From contig NZ_JAOASO010000013.1 in NCBI RefSeq assembly GCF_030158645.1, positions 1 through 64,000 of the forward strand: a DNA stretch of 64,000 nucleotides, given 5' to 3'. This DNA comes from Hydrogenophaga sp. (GTDB taxonomy: Bacteria > Pseudomonadota > Gammaproteobacteria > Burkholderiales > Burkholderiaceae_C). Shown here one piece after another: positions 19,454-27,420 of the stretch. The notes under the pieces are model-generated. The model ran no database searches. It was not told where the DNA came from and saw nothing but the letters and a program-made list of their open reading frames with translations. A program made the translations under genes and the position numbers. The number at the start of each line of letters is the position of its first letter. Within the stretch, counting starts at the first letter, position 1.

Positions 19454-21049
19454 ATGCCCAAAAAAGCCCGTAGCCGCTTCATCTCCAAGCACCAGGAGGC
19501 CCTGCAACTGGGCGCTGCGGTGCTGTTCCTGATCCTGGTGGGCGTGTATGCCTCGCTCACCGGCGCCTCCACCGTGGGCCTGACCTCCTCGGCGGTGTGG
19601 CTGCTGATCGTGGCGGCCAGTGTGGGCGCCTACATGGCCATGAACATCGGTGCCAACGACGTGGCGAACAACATGGGACCGGCCGTGGGCTCGGGCGCCA
19701 TGACCATGGGCTGGGCCATCCTGGTGGCCGCCGTGTTCGAGGCGCTGGGCGCGATCGTCGCCGGTGGCGACGTGGTCGGCACCATCAAGGGCGGCATCAT
19801 CGATCCCGCCGCCATCAACGACCCCGCGTTGTTTGCCTGGGTCATGTTCTCGGCCCTGCTGGCCGGTGCACTCTGGTTGAACCTGGCCACGGCGGTGGGC
19901 GCGCCGGTGTCCACCACCCACTCCATCATCGGCGCCGTCATGGGCGCCGGCATTGCGGCGGGCGGGTGGGGCCTGGTGAACTGGGACACCATCGGCGCCA
20001 TCGTCATCAGCTGGGTGATCTCGCCGTTGATGGGTGGCGCCATGGCGGCAGGTTTTCTCTACCTCATCAAGCGCAGCGTGACCTACCGCAGCGACAAGAC
20101 CGAGGCCGCCAGCCGTGTGGTACCGGTGCTCATCTCGCTCATGGTCTGGGCCTACACCACCTACATGTTGCTCAAAGGGGTGAGCCAGCTGGTCAAGATC
20201 GGTTTCCTGACCGCCCTGGTCATCGGTTTCGTGGTGTCCGTGGTCGTTTGGTGGCTGATCCGCAAGCCGATCGCGCGCATGGCCAACCGCCAGGACAACA
20301 GCAAGGACGGCGTCAACCGCCTGTTCACCTGGCCGCTGATCTGCTCGGCCGCCCTGCTGAGTTTTGCGCATGGTGCCAACGACGTGGCCAACGCCATCGG
20401 GCCGCTGGCCGCCATCTACGAAGCGGTGAAAGAGGGCGCCATTGCCACCAAGGCGGGCACGCCGCTGTGGGTCATGGTGCTCGGTGCCCTGGGCTTGTCG
20501 GTCGGTCTGGCACTCTACGGCGCGCGCCTGATCCGCACCGTGGGCAAGGAGATCACCGAGCTCGACAACATGCGTGCCTACTCCATCGCCATGTCGGCCA
20601 CGCTCACCGTGATCGTTGCCTCGCAGCTCGGCATGCCGGTGTCCACCACGCATATTTCCATTGGCGCGGTGTTCGGCGTGGGGTTCCTGCGCGAACTGCT
20701 CAAGGTGAACTACGCCAAGATGGAAGCGGTGGTGTTCGCCGGCCATCAGGGTGCCGACCGCGCCGAGGTCGAGGCCTACCTGCACCGCTTCGAAGCGGCC
20801 GAGGTGCAGGAGAAAAAACGCATGCTCGCCGAGATGAAGCAGCGCACCAGGCAACGCCAGGCGACCGAAACCGCTGAGGGCGCCCTGCTGGCCAAGAGGG
20901 AGCAGCGGGCCATGAAGAAGGCGATCAAGAAAGAGATCGTCAAGCGCTCGGCCGTCATGCGCATCGTGGCGGCGTGGATCGTCACCGTGCCCGCCACGGC
21001 GGTGCTCGCTGCGGTGCTTTTCTACATCGTCAGGGGTGTTCTCAGCTGA
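19454..21049 (+). CDS. pit: Low-affinity inorganic phosphate transporter, Pit family
   Basis: 531 residues. Both Pit signature repeats are present: MNIGANDVANNMGPAVGSGA near 60 and AHGANDVANAIGP near 310, each in a membrane half. Pit moves metal-phosphate with protons. Between about 430 and 500 there is a very basic, charged cytoplasmic segment (EKKRMLAEMKQRTRQRQATE, then KREQRAMKKAIKKEIVKR) before the last helix, longer than in Escherichia coli PitA; it looks coiled-coil and could bind RNA, lipid or a partner. A Pho-like repeat precedes the start. Confidence 0.9.
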   Translation: MPKKARSRFISKHQEALQLGAAVLFLILVGVYASLTGASTVGLTSSAVWLLIVAASVGAYMAMNIGANDVANNMGPAVGSGAMTMGWAILVAAVFEALGAIVAGGDVVGTIKGGIIDPAAINDPALFAWVMFSALLAGALWLNLATAVGAPVSTTHSIIGAVMGAGIAAGGWGLVNWDTIGAIVISWVISPLMGGAMAAGFLYLIKRSVTYRSDKTEAASRVVPVLISLMVWAYTTYMLLKGVSQLVKIGFLTALVIGFVVSVVVWWLIRKPIARMANRQDNSKDGVNRLFTWPLICSAALLSFAHGANDVANAIGPLAAIYEAVKEGAIATKAGTPLWVMVLGALGLSVGLALYGARLIRTVGKEITELDNMRAYSIAMSATLTVIVASQLGMPVSTTHISIGAVFGVGFLRELLKVNYAKMEAVVFAGHQGADRAEVEAYLHRFEAAEVQEKKRMLAEMKQRTRQRQATETAEGALLAKREQRAMKKAIKKEIVKRSAVMRIVAAWIVTVPATAVLAAVLFYIVRGVLS

Positions 21050-21088
21050 TGGCGAAAAAGAGTTCAGGGTTTTCCCTGAAAATCGGGC

Positions 21089-21415
21089 TATAATCAGCGG
21101 CTTCGCAGGCAACTGCGATGATTTGTGCATCTGCCTCACACACAGGCCCCCCGATTGCAACGGTGGCGCAGTCCCTGAAAAGACCGCAACACCCGCCAAG
21201 CTCCTCAGAGCCTGGCCCAACGGATGGGGACCATTCGCTCCCAGCGTCACCGGAATTTTTCCAGGCTGACCGAAGGCGCGTAGACCGTTTGATGGTTGAT
21301 GTTTTGTAACCACGAACGGATCTAGCGCCATGGAGCGGCCACCCCACTGCGGGTCGGCTGATCTTCCCAGCGTCTTCATTCGATCAATTGCGCATTTTTT
21401 GGCGCATGGACGAAC
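21089..21415 (+). promoter_or_regulatory. rhlE promoter -10 box and long 5' leader
   Basis: TATAAT at 21089-21094 lies 322 bp upstream of the rhlE ATG, leaving a leader of about 315 nt with no convincing ORF. The whole gap from the pit stop (21050-21415) holds no gene. Near its 3' end TTGCGC, a T-run and GCGCAT (21388-21406) can pair. Long leaders are known for cold-shock and autoregulated DEAD-box helicase genes, so RNA-level control is plausible. Confidence 0.5.
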
Positions 21416-23389
21416 ATGAGCGACTCTTTTGAAACGATGGGCGAATTCACGCCTGAAACACTCTCCGCCGACACCGACGCAGAGATCATTTCCACCACCG
21501 ACACCGTCGAGGCCGCAGCACCTGAAGTGCCCGCAGGCCCCAACGGCTTCCAGCTGCTGGGTCTCGCACCCGAGCTGGTGCAAGCCTGTGCCGATCTCGG
21601 CTACGTGCAGCCCACCCAGGTGCAGAACAACGTCATCCCCAAGGCCATGCTGGCCCAGGGCGAAGCGCGTTTTGCCGACCTGATGGTCTCCAGCCAGACC
21701 GGCAGCGGCAAGACCGCCGCCTTCCTGCTGCCCGTGTTGCACACCCTGCTGCAGCAGCGCGCCGATGCCGACGCCAAGGAACGCGCCGAGCGCGAACGCC
21801 TGACCGCCGAAGCCCTGGCCCGCGGCGAAGCGCCGCCCAAGGCGCCCAAGCGCAAGGACCCGACCAGCTCGCGCAACTTCAAGGCCGCCACCCCCGGCGC
21901 CCTGATCCTGTGCCCCACGCGCGAACTCGCCCAGCAGGTGGCCAACGACGCCATCGACCTGGTGCGCCATTGCCGTGGCCTGCGCGTGGCCAACGTGGTG
22001 GGCGGCATGCCTTACCAGTTGCAGATCGCCAAGCTGCAGAACGCCGACCTCGTGGTGGCCACCCCTGGCCGTCTGCTGGATTTGCAGCGCTCGCAGCAGC
22101 TCAAGCTCGACCAGGTGCAGTTCCTGGTGGTTGACGAAGCCGACCGCATGCTCGACCTGGGCTTCTCCGACGACCTGGCCGAAGTCAACGACCTCACCAG
22201 CCAGCGCCGCCAGACCATGATGTTCAGCGCCACGTTTGCGCCGCGCATCCAGCAGCTCGCCATGCGCGTGATGCACGAGAACGGCAAGCACGTTCAAAAG
22301 GTGCAGATCGACAACCCGCAAGAGCAGCACGCCAACATCAAGCAGGTGCTGTTCTGGGCCGACAACGCCGACCACAAGCGCAAGCTGCTCGACCATTGGC
22401 TGCGCGACGCCGGCATCAACCAGGCCATCGTGTTCGCCAGCACCCAGATCGAGTGCGACGGCCTGGCCAACGACCTGCAGCAAGAAGGCTTCTCGGCCGT
22501 CGCGTTGCACGGTGCCCTGAGCCAGGGCATCCGCAACCGCCGCCTGATGGCGCTGCGCGCCGGCCAGGTGCAGATCCTGGTCGCCACCGACGTGGCCGCC
22601 CGCGGCATCGACGTGCCCACCATCACCCACGTCTTCAACTTCGGCCTGCCGATGAAGGCCGAGGACTACACGCACCGCATCGGCCGCACCGGCCGTGCCG
22701 GCCGCGATGGCCTGGCCATCACGTTCGCCGAGCTGCGCGACCGCCGCAAGATCTTCGACATCGAGGCTTACACGCGCCAGCGCATCAACGTGGAAACCGT
22801 GACCGGCCTCGAGCCACGCCAGCGCGCGCCGCAAAACGAGGCCTTCGGCCGCGGCGGCCGCCCGGCTGGCCGCTCGAACGACCGCTTCGGTGGCAACGAC
22901 CGCTTTGCCGGCAACAACGACCGCCGTGGCCCAGCGCCACGTTTCGAAGCCCGCAACGAGGCACCCCGCGTGGACCACAGCCGCCCCGGCACGCGCTTTG
23001 ACCCGCGTTTCGAAGGCCGTGCCGAGCCACAGCGCCCGGAAGGTCGCTTCGACAACCGCGGTGAAAACCGTTTCGGTGACCGTGGTGACAACCGCGGCGA
23101 GAACCGTGGTGATGCCGGTGGCTACCGCCCCGACACGCGCCCCGCTGCTGGCCGCAACTTTGCCGACCGCGCCCCGGCGCGCCCCGGCTTCGGCCCCAAG
23201 CCCGGTGGCTTCAACAGCTTCGGCCGCAGCGACAAGCCCATGGGTGACCGTGGTGGCGATCGTGGCGCAGAGCGCGGCGGCTTCAGCGACCGTGGCAACG
23301 CCGAGCGCGGCGCCATGCGCGGTGAATTCGCACCGCGCCGCCCTGAAGGCGCACCGTCGCGCCCCATGGCCCGTCGCAGCCCGCGTTGA
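21416..23389 (+). CDS. rhlE: DEAD-box RNA helicase, RhlE type
   Basis: 657 residues. Q-motif region near 45, Walker A SSQTGSGKT, Ia PTRELAQQV, II VVDEADRMLD, III FSATF, VI HRIGRTGRAG are all intact. An insertion of about 35 charged residues (KERAERERLTAEALARGEAP) sits between motifs I and Ia, a betaproteobacterial feature. The last 180 residues are a disordered Arg/Gly/Asn/Asp-rich tail with repeated DRGGDRG- and NRGEN-like units, suited to RNA binding and condensation. Likely acts in ribosome assembly or RNA decay, especially in the cold. A terminator follows the gene. Confidence 0.92.
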   Translation: MSDSFETMGEFTPETLSADTDAEIISTTDTVEAAAPEVPAGPNGFQLLGLAPELVQACADLGYVQPTQVQNNVIPKAMLAQGEARFADLMVSSQTGSGKTAAFLLPVLHTLLQQRADADAKERAERERLTAEALARGEAPPKAPKRKDPTSSRNFKAATPGALILCPTRELAQQVANDAIDLVRHCRGLRVANVVGGMPYQLQIAKLQNADLVVATPGRLLDLQRSQQLKLDQVQFLVVDEADRMLDLGFSDDLAEVNDLTSQRRQTMMFSATFAPRIQQLAMRVMHENGKHVQKVQIDNPQEQHANIKQVLFWADNADHKRKLLDHWLRDAGINQAIVFASTQIECDGLANDLQQEGFSAVALHGALSQGIRNRRLMALRAGQVQILVATDVAARGIDVPTITHVFNFGLPMKAEDYTHRIGRTGRAGRDGLAITFAELRDRRKIFDIEAYTRQRINVETVTGLEPRQRAPQNEAFGRGGRPAGRSNDRFGGNDRFAGNNDRRGPAPRFEARNEAPRVDHSRPGTRFDPRFEGRAEPQRPEGRFDNRGENRFGDRGDNRGENRGDAGGYRPDTRPAAGRNFADRAPARPGFGPKPGGFNSFGRSDKPMGDRGGDRGAERGGFSDRGNAERGAMRGEFAPRRPEGAPSRPMARRSPR

Positions 23390-23421
23390 TCCTGCTCAGG
23401 CCTCCACCGCCTGATCAAGAA

Positions 23422-23449
23422 AACCAGACTTTCGGGTCTGGTTTTTTTT
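23422..23449 (+). terminator. Rho-independent terminator after rhlE
   Basis: AACCAGAC (23422-23429) pairs with GTCTGGTT (23436-23443) around a TTTCGG loop, followed by further T residues to 23449. Strong intrinsic terminator. Confidence 0.92.
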
Positions 23450-23520
23450 CGCCTGGCCACAAACCGATCGGCAAAGCCCCCAGCCACGCACCTCCGTGCC
23501 ACACGAATCAGAATCTCCCG

Positions 23521-25047
23521 ATGACGTATCGGGTGGTCTGGTTCAAGCGCGACCTGCGGGTGTGGGATCACGCGCCGCTGGTCGAGGCCGCGCGCCTGGG
23601 GCCGGTGCTGTGCCTGTACGTGCTGGAGCCCGCGCTGTGGCACCAGCCCGATGCCGCGCGACAGCACCTGGGCTTCGTGCAGGAGAGCCTGAAAGACCTG
23701 CAAGCCGAACTCAAACGCCTCGGCGGCCGGCTGCAGCTCGCGGTGGGCGATGCGGTGGACGTGCTGGAACGCCTGCACAACGCAGCCCCTTTTCTTGAAC
23801 TGCTGTCGCACGAAGAAACCGGCAATGCGGCCAGTTACGAGCGCGACCGCCGCGTCAAGGGGTGGTGCGCCGAACGCGCCGTGCCGTGGCGCGAGTTCCG
23901 TCAGTTCGGCGTGGTGCGTGGCCTGCGTGAACGCAAGCACTGGGTGCGGCAGTGGGAGCAGCTCACGCACGCCGAGCCAGCGCCCGCGCCGGCGCTGCAA
24001 GCGGCCGAGCTGCCGCGCTTCACCGACCCTTGGCCAAGTGCAGACGAACTGGGCCTCGACCCACACGAACCACCCGGGCGACAACGCGGTGGTCGCGCGC
24101 GAGGCCTGGAGGTGTTGCAGAGCTTCCTGCACGAGCGCAGCGCCAGCTACCGCGGCGGTATCTCGTCGCCGCTCTCGGCGCCCAGCGCCTGTTCGCGCCT
24201 CTCACCGTACCTGACCTGGGGAAACCTCAGCCTGCGCGAGGTGGTGCAGGCCACCCGCAGCCGCCTGGACGACCCGTGCCTGCCGGGCCGCCAGCGCCAG
24301 GGGCTGGAAGGCTTCATGAGCCGGCTGCACTGGCACTGCCACTTCATCCAGAAGCTGGAGACCGAGCCCGCCATCGAACACCACAACATGCACCCCGGCT
24401 ACCAGGGCCTGCGCGAGCACGACCACAACCCGGCGCATTTGCAGGCGCTCAGGGATGGACGCACCGGCTGGCCGCTGGTGGACGCCTGCGTGGCCATGCT
24501 GCGCGAGACCGGCTGGATCAACTTCCGCATGCGCGCCATGCTGGTGTCGGTGGCGGCGTACCCGCTGTGGCTGCACTGGCGCCCGGTGGGCGAGTGGCTG
24601 GCGCGCCAGTTCATCGACTACGAACCCGGCATCCACTGGAGCCAGCTGCAGATGCAGAGCGGCACCACCGGCATCAACACCACCCGCGTCTACAACCCGA
24701 TCAAACAGGCGCAGGACCACGACCCGCACGGCCACTTTGTGCGCCGCTGGCTACCGGCGATGCAGCGCGTGCCCGACACCTGGCTGTTCCAGCCCTGGCT
24801 CATGCCGCCCGAGCTGCAGGCGCGCTGCGGCGTGACGGTGGGCGTGGACATTGCGGTGCCGTTGGTGGATCTGGAATTGGCCACGCGTGCAGCCAAAGAG
24901 CGCGTCTACGCGCTGCGCACCGACCCGGCCGTGGCTGCGGTGCAGGCCAGCATCGTCAAGCGCCACGGCTCGCGCAACCGCAAAGCGGAGAACCTCTCGA
25001 AACCGCGCAAGCTCGAAATCCCCGCGCAAGCCACATTGGATTTCTGA
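23521..25047 (+). CDS. Photolyase/cryptochrome family flavoprotein
   Basis: 508 residues. N-terminal alpha/beta antenna domain (VVWFKRDLRVWDHAPL) and C-terminal FAD domain (SRLSPYLTWGNLS, WPLVDACVAMLRETGWINFRMR). The FAD loop reads HWSQLQMQSGTTGINTTRVY instead of the class I type WQWAASTGND, and by eye the Asn that faces FAD N5 in classical photolyases is replaced by Ser. It may be a repair enzyme of an unusual subclass or a cryptochrome. Light-driven pyrimidine dimer repair is the default guess. The stop overlaps the start of the next gene, so they form an operon. Confidence 0.85.
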   Translation: MTYRVVWFKRDLRVWDHAPLVEAARLGPVLCLYVLEPALWHQPDAARQHLGFVQESLKDLQAELKRLGGRLQLAVGDAVDVLERLHNAAPFLELLSHEETGNAASYERDRRVKGWCAERAVPWREFRQFGVVRGLRERKHWVRQWEQLTHAEPAPAPALQAAELPRFTDPWPSADELGLDPHEPPGRQRGGRARGLEVLQSFLHERSASYRGGISSPLSAPSACSRLSPYLTWGNLSLREVVQATRSRLDDPCLPGRQRQGLEGFMSRLHWHCHFIQKLETEPAIEHHNMHPGYQGLREHDHNPAHLQALRDGRTGWPLVDACVAMLRETGWINFRMRAMLVSVAAYPLWLHWRPVGEWLARQFIDYEPGIHWSQLQMQSGTTGINTTRVYNPIKQAQDHDPHGHFVRRWLPAMQRVPDTWLFQPWLMPPELQARCGVTVGVDIAVPLVDLELATRAAKERVYALRTDPAVAAVQASIVKRHGSRNRKAENLSKPRKLEIPAQATLDF

Positions 25048-25538
25048 TGACAACCAAATCTGAAACCACCCCGCGCCGCATCCTTCTGGTGTGCATCGGC
25101 AACCGCGTGCGCAGCCCGCTGGCGCAGGGCTTCCTGCGCGCCGAGCTCAACTCCGCCGGCTTGGGTCATGTGCAGGTGGATGCGGCCGGCACCCACGTCT
25201 GGCCGGGCGGTGAGCCGCCCGAGCGCGAGGCGATTTTCGAAGCGGCGCGCGCGGGGATCCACATCGGTCACCTGCGCTCCCGCGAACTCACGGCCGGGGA
25301 CTTTGACAGCCACGACCTCGTGCTGGCGATGGATTGGGACAGCCACGCACTGGCCGAGGCCATCGCCGCCGACCACCAGCGCCACAAGATCCGCCACCTG
25401 GCGCACTACGCGCGGCGGGAAAAGATCACCACCATTCCCGACCCGGCGGCCACCGGCTACGACCGCACCCTGGCCTGCATCCAGGATGCGTGCGAAGGTT
25501 GGGTGGTGAACCACCTGGTGCGCCGACCTGCGCGCTGA
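25047..25538 (+). CDS. Low-molecular-weight phosphotyrosine phosphatase-like protein
   Basis: 163 residues. RRILLVCIGNRVRSPLAQGF corresponds to the catalytic P-loop: the nucleophile Cys and Arg of Cys-x5-Arg-Ser are kept, but the second cysteine of the usual CxGNxCRSP is Val. The general-acid loop is TTIPDPAATG. The ArsC/LMW-PTP fold is therefore likely intact; substrate could be a phosphotyrosine protein or arsenate-like oxyanion. It overlaps the photolyase stop by one base (TGATG), showing translational coupling, and converges on atzF with 17 bp between. Confidence 0.75.
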   Translation: MTTKSETTPRRILLVCIGNRVRSPLAQGFLRAELNSAGLGHVQVDAAGTHVWPGGEPPEREAIFEAARAGIHIGHLRSRELTAGDFDSHDLVLAMDWDSHALAEAIAADHQRHKIRHLAHYARREKITTIPDPAATGYDRTLACIQDACEGWVVNHLVRRPAR

Positions 25539-25555
25539 CGCTGGCGCTTGGCCGT

Positions 25556-27394
25556 TCAGCGCGGTGCGCCCGCCGCCAGCCAGGCGCGCCAGCCGCCGAA
25601 GTGCGTGATGTCGGTGGCGCCCGCGATGCCGATGCCTTCGCAGATGAACCCCGGCACCTCGCTGCCATCGGCCAGTTTCACCTTGCCGATGCCCAGCGGC
25701 GCGGTGATGCCGGCCACGAAACTGCCGAAGTGCGCGGCGGGCATTTCCCACACCTCCAGCGCAATGGCCGATCCGCCCTGGGCCACGCGCACCATGCCGG
25801 GCCGCTGCACCGGGCCACCGGCCAGGGCGTGCAGTTGGTATTCGGGTGCCGAGTGCGGGCTGCCGATGAGGCGTGCGCCGCGCGAGGTGAGTTGGTGGTT
25901 CAGGGGCAGGCCCGAGAGGTGCGCGCCGCACACAGCCACGCGCACCGTGCCGCTGCCCGCCGCACCCACCTCGCCCGAGGGCAGGCCGGTGCAGACGGGT
26001 GTGCCGCCAAGCGGCGTGGGCGTGGCGCCGAGTGTGAAGGCCTCGGCGCGGTGAAACCGGTCGGCCAAACGCAGCAGCGCAAGGTCCTTGAAGGCCGGTG
26101 CGGCCAGCGTCACCCCCCAGGGCAGGCCCTGCGCCTCGCCGCCAGCCAGAAAGCCCGAAGGCACGGCCACCGCGCTGTAGTCCAGCAGGTTCATGAAGTT
26201 GGTGTAGCGGCCCAGGTTGGAATTGAGCTGGATCGGATCGGCCTGCATGGCGTCGATGCGGTAGATGGTGCCGGCGGTGGGCGTGAGCAGGCAGTCGATG
26301 TCGGTCCACACCGCATCGCACACGCGCTTGAGCGCTTTCAGCCGGTAGCTCGCGGCAAACGCCTGCGCACCGGTCACGAGGCGGCCGCCTTCGATGATGG
26401 TGCGCACCGGGGCAAACACGGCCTCGGGTTGCGCGTTGATGAAGTCGTGGATGGCCACATAACGCTCGGCCACCCACGGGCCGTCGTAGAGCAGGCGCGC
26501 GGCTTCCAGGAAGGGTGTGAGATCGACTTCAACCGGCGTTCCGCCCAAAGACTTGAGCCGTTCCACCGACGTGCTGAACAGCGCCGCCGCCGCGTCGTTG
26601 CCGAAGAACTCCAGGTCTTGCGCGCGCGGCACCCCAAAGCGGAACGGTCCGCCCGAGAAGTCCACGCCGAAGGGCTGGGCCGGACGGCTGTAGGCGTCGC
26701 CTGCGTCGAACGCGGCGGCCGCGCCCAGCACGGCCTGCGCGTCGGCGGCGGTGAGCGCAAAGATGCTCACCGTGTCCACCGACCGGCAGGCCGGTACCAC
26801 GCCCGTGCCCGAGAGCAGGCCCAGCGTGGGCTTGAGGCCCACCAGGTTGTTGAACGAAGCCGGCACACGGCCCGAGCCGGCGGTGTCGGTGCCCAGCGAA
26901 AACGTGGCATACCCCTTGGCCACCGACACGGCCGAGCCCGAGCTGGAGCCGCCCGAGATGAAGTCGGGATCGAACGCGTTCCGGCAGGCGCCATAGGGGG
27001 AACGGGTGCCGTTGAGGCCGGTGGCGAACTGGTCGAGGTTGGCCTTGGCCACCGGCACCGCACCGGCCGCCAGGAGCCGCTGGATGAGGAAGGCGCTCTC
27101 GGTGGGTGTGTACGCAAACTCGGGGCAACCGGCGGTGGTCGGAATGCCGGCGAGGTCGATGTTGTCCTTGATCACGAAGGGCACCCCGAAGAGTGGCAGG
27201 CTCGCCGGGTCCACGCCGTCGAGCCGGGCCACCAGGGGCGCCACCTCGGCGTCGGTCAGCACATGGATGAAGGCGTGGTGCGTGTCGGCGCGGCAGCGCG
27301 CCAGCGCCTCGGCGATCACCTCGCGCGCGGTGGTGCCGCTGCGCCAGGCGGCTTGCAGGCTGGCGAGGTCGAAAGACAGTTGGCTCAATGACAT
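25556..27394 (-). CDS. atzF: Allophanate hydrolase
   Basis: 612 residues. Amidase-signature domain (1-450): catalytic Lys in VIKDNID (K76), cis-Ser in SGGSSSGS (about 150) and nucleophile S174 in GTDTAGSGR. The C-terminal domain (about 480-612) is the allophanate-hydrolase-specific extension. It splits allophanate to ammonia and CO2, the final step of guanidine or urea nitrogen release. Start at 27394, preceded by GGAGTG. Last gene of the operon, 26 bp after the carboxylase. Confidence 0.93.
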   Translation of the reverse strand: MSLSQLSFDLASLQAAWRSGTTAREVIAEALARCRADTHHAFIHVLTDAEVAPLVARLDGVDPASLPLFGVPFVIKDNIDLAGIPTTAGCPEFAYTPTESAFLIQRLLAAGAVPVAKANLDQFATGLNGTRSPYGACRNAFDPDFISGGSSSGSAVSVAKGYATFSLGTDTAGSGRVPASFNNLVGLKPTLGLLSGTGVVPACRSVDTVSIFALTAADAQAVLGAAAAFDAGDAYSRPAQPFGVDFSGGPFRFGVPRAQDLEFFGNDAAAALFSTSVERLKSLGGTPVEVDLTPFLEAARLLYDGPWVAERYVAIHDFINAQPEAVFAPVRTIIEGGRLVTGAQAFAASYRLKALKRVCDAVWTDIDCLLTPTAGTIYRIDAMQADPIQLNSNLGRYTNFMNLLDYSAVAVPSGFLAGGEAQGLPWGVTLAAPAFKDLALLRLADRFHRAEAFTLGATPTPLGGTPVCTGLPSGEVGAAGSGTVRVAVCGAHLSGLPLNHQLTSRGARLIGSPHSAPEYQLHALAGGPVQRPGMVRVAQGGSAIALEVWEMPAAHFGSFVAGITAPLGIGKVKLADGSEVPGFICEGIGIAGATDITHFGGWRAWLAAGAPR

Positions 27395-27420
27395 GGAATC
27401 ACTCCGTGGTTGTTCTGGAC

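Noticed and set aside
19439-22978. An 1179-codon minus-strand open frame over pit and rhlE
   Set aside because: His/Gly/Ala-rich composition typical of antisense frames in high-GC DNA; rhlE and pit on the plus strand are unmistakable.
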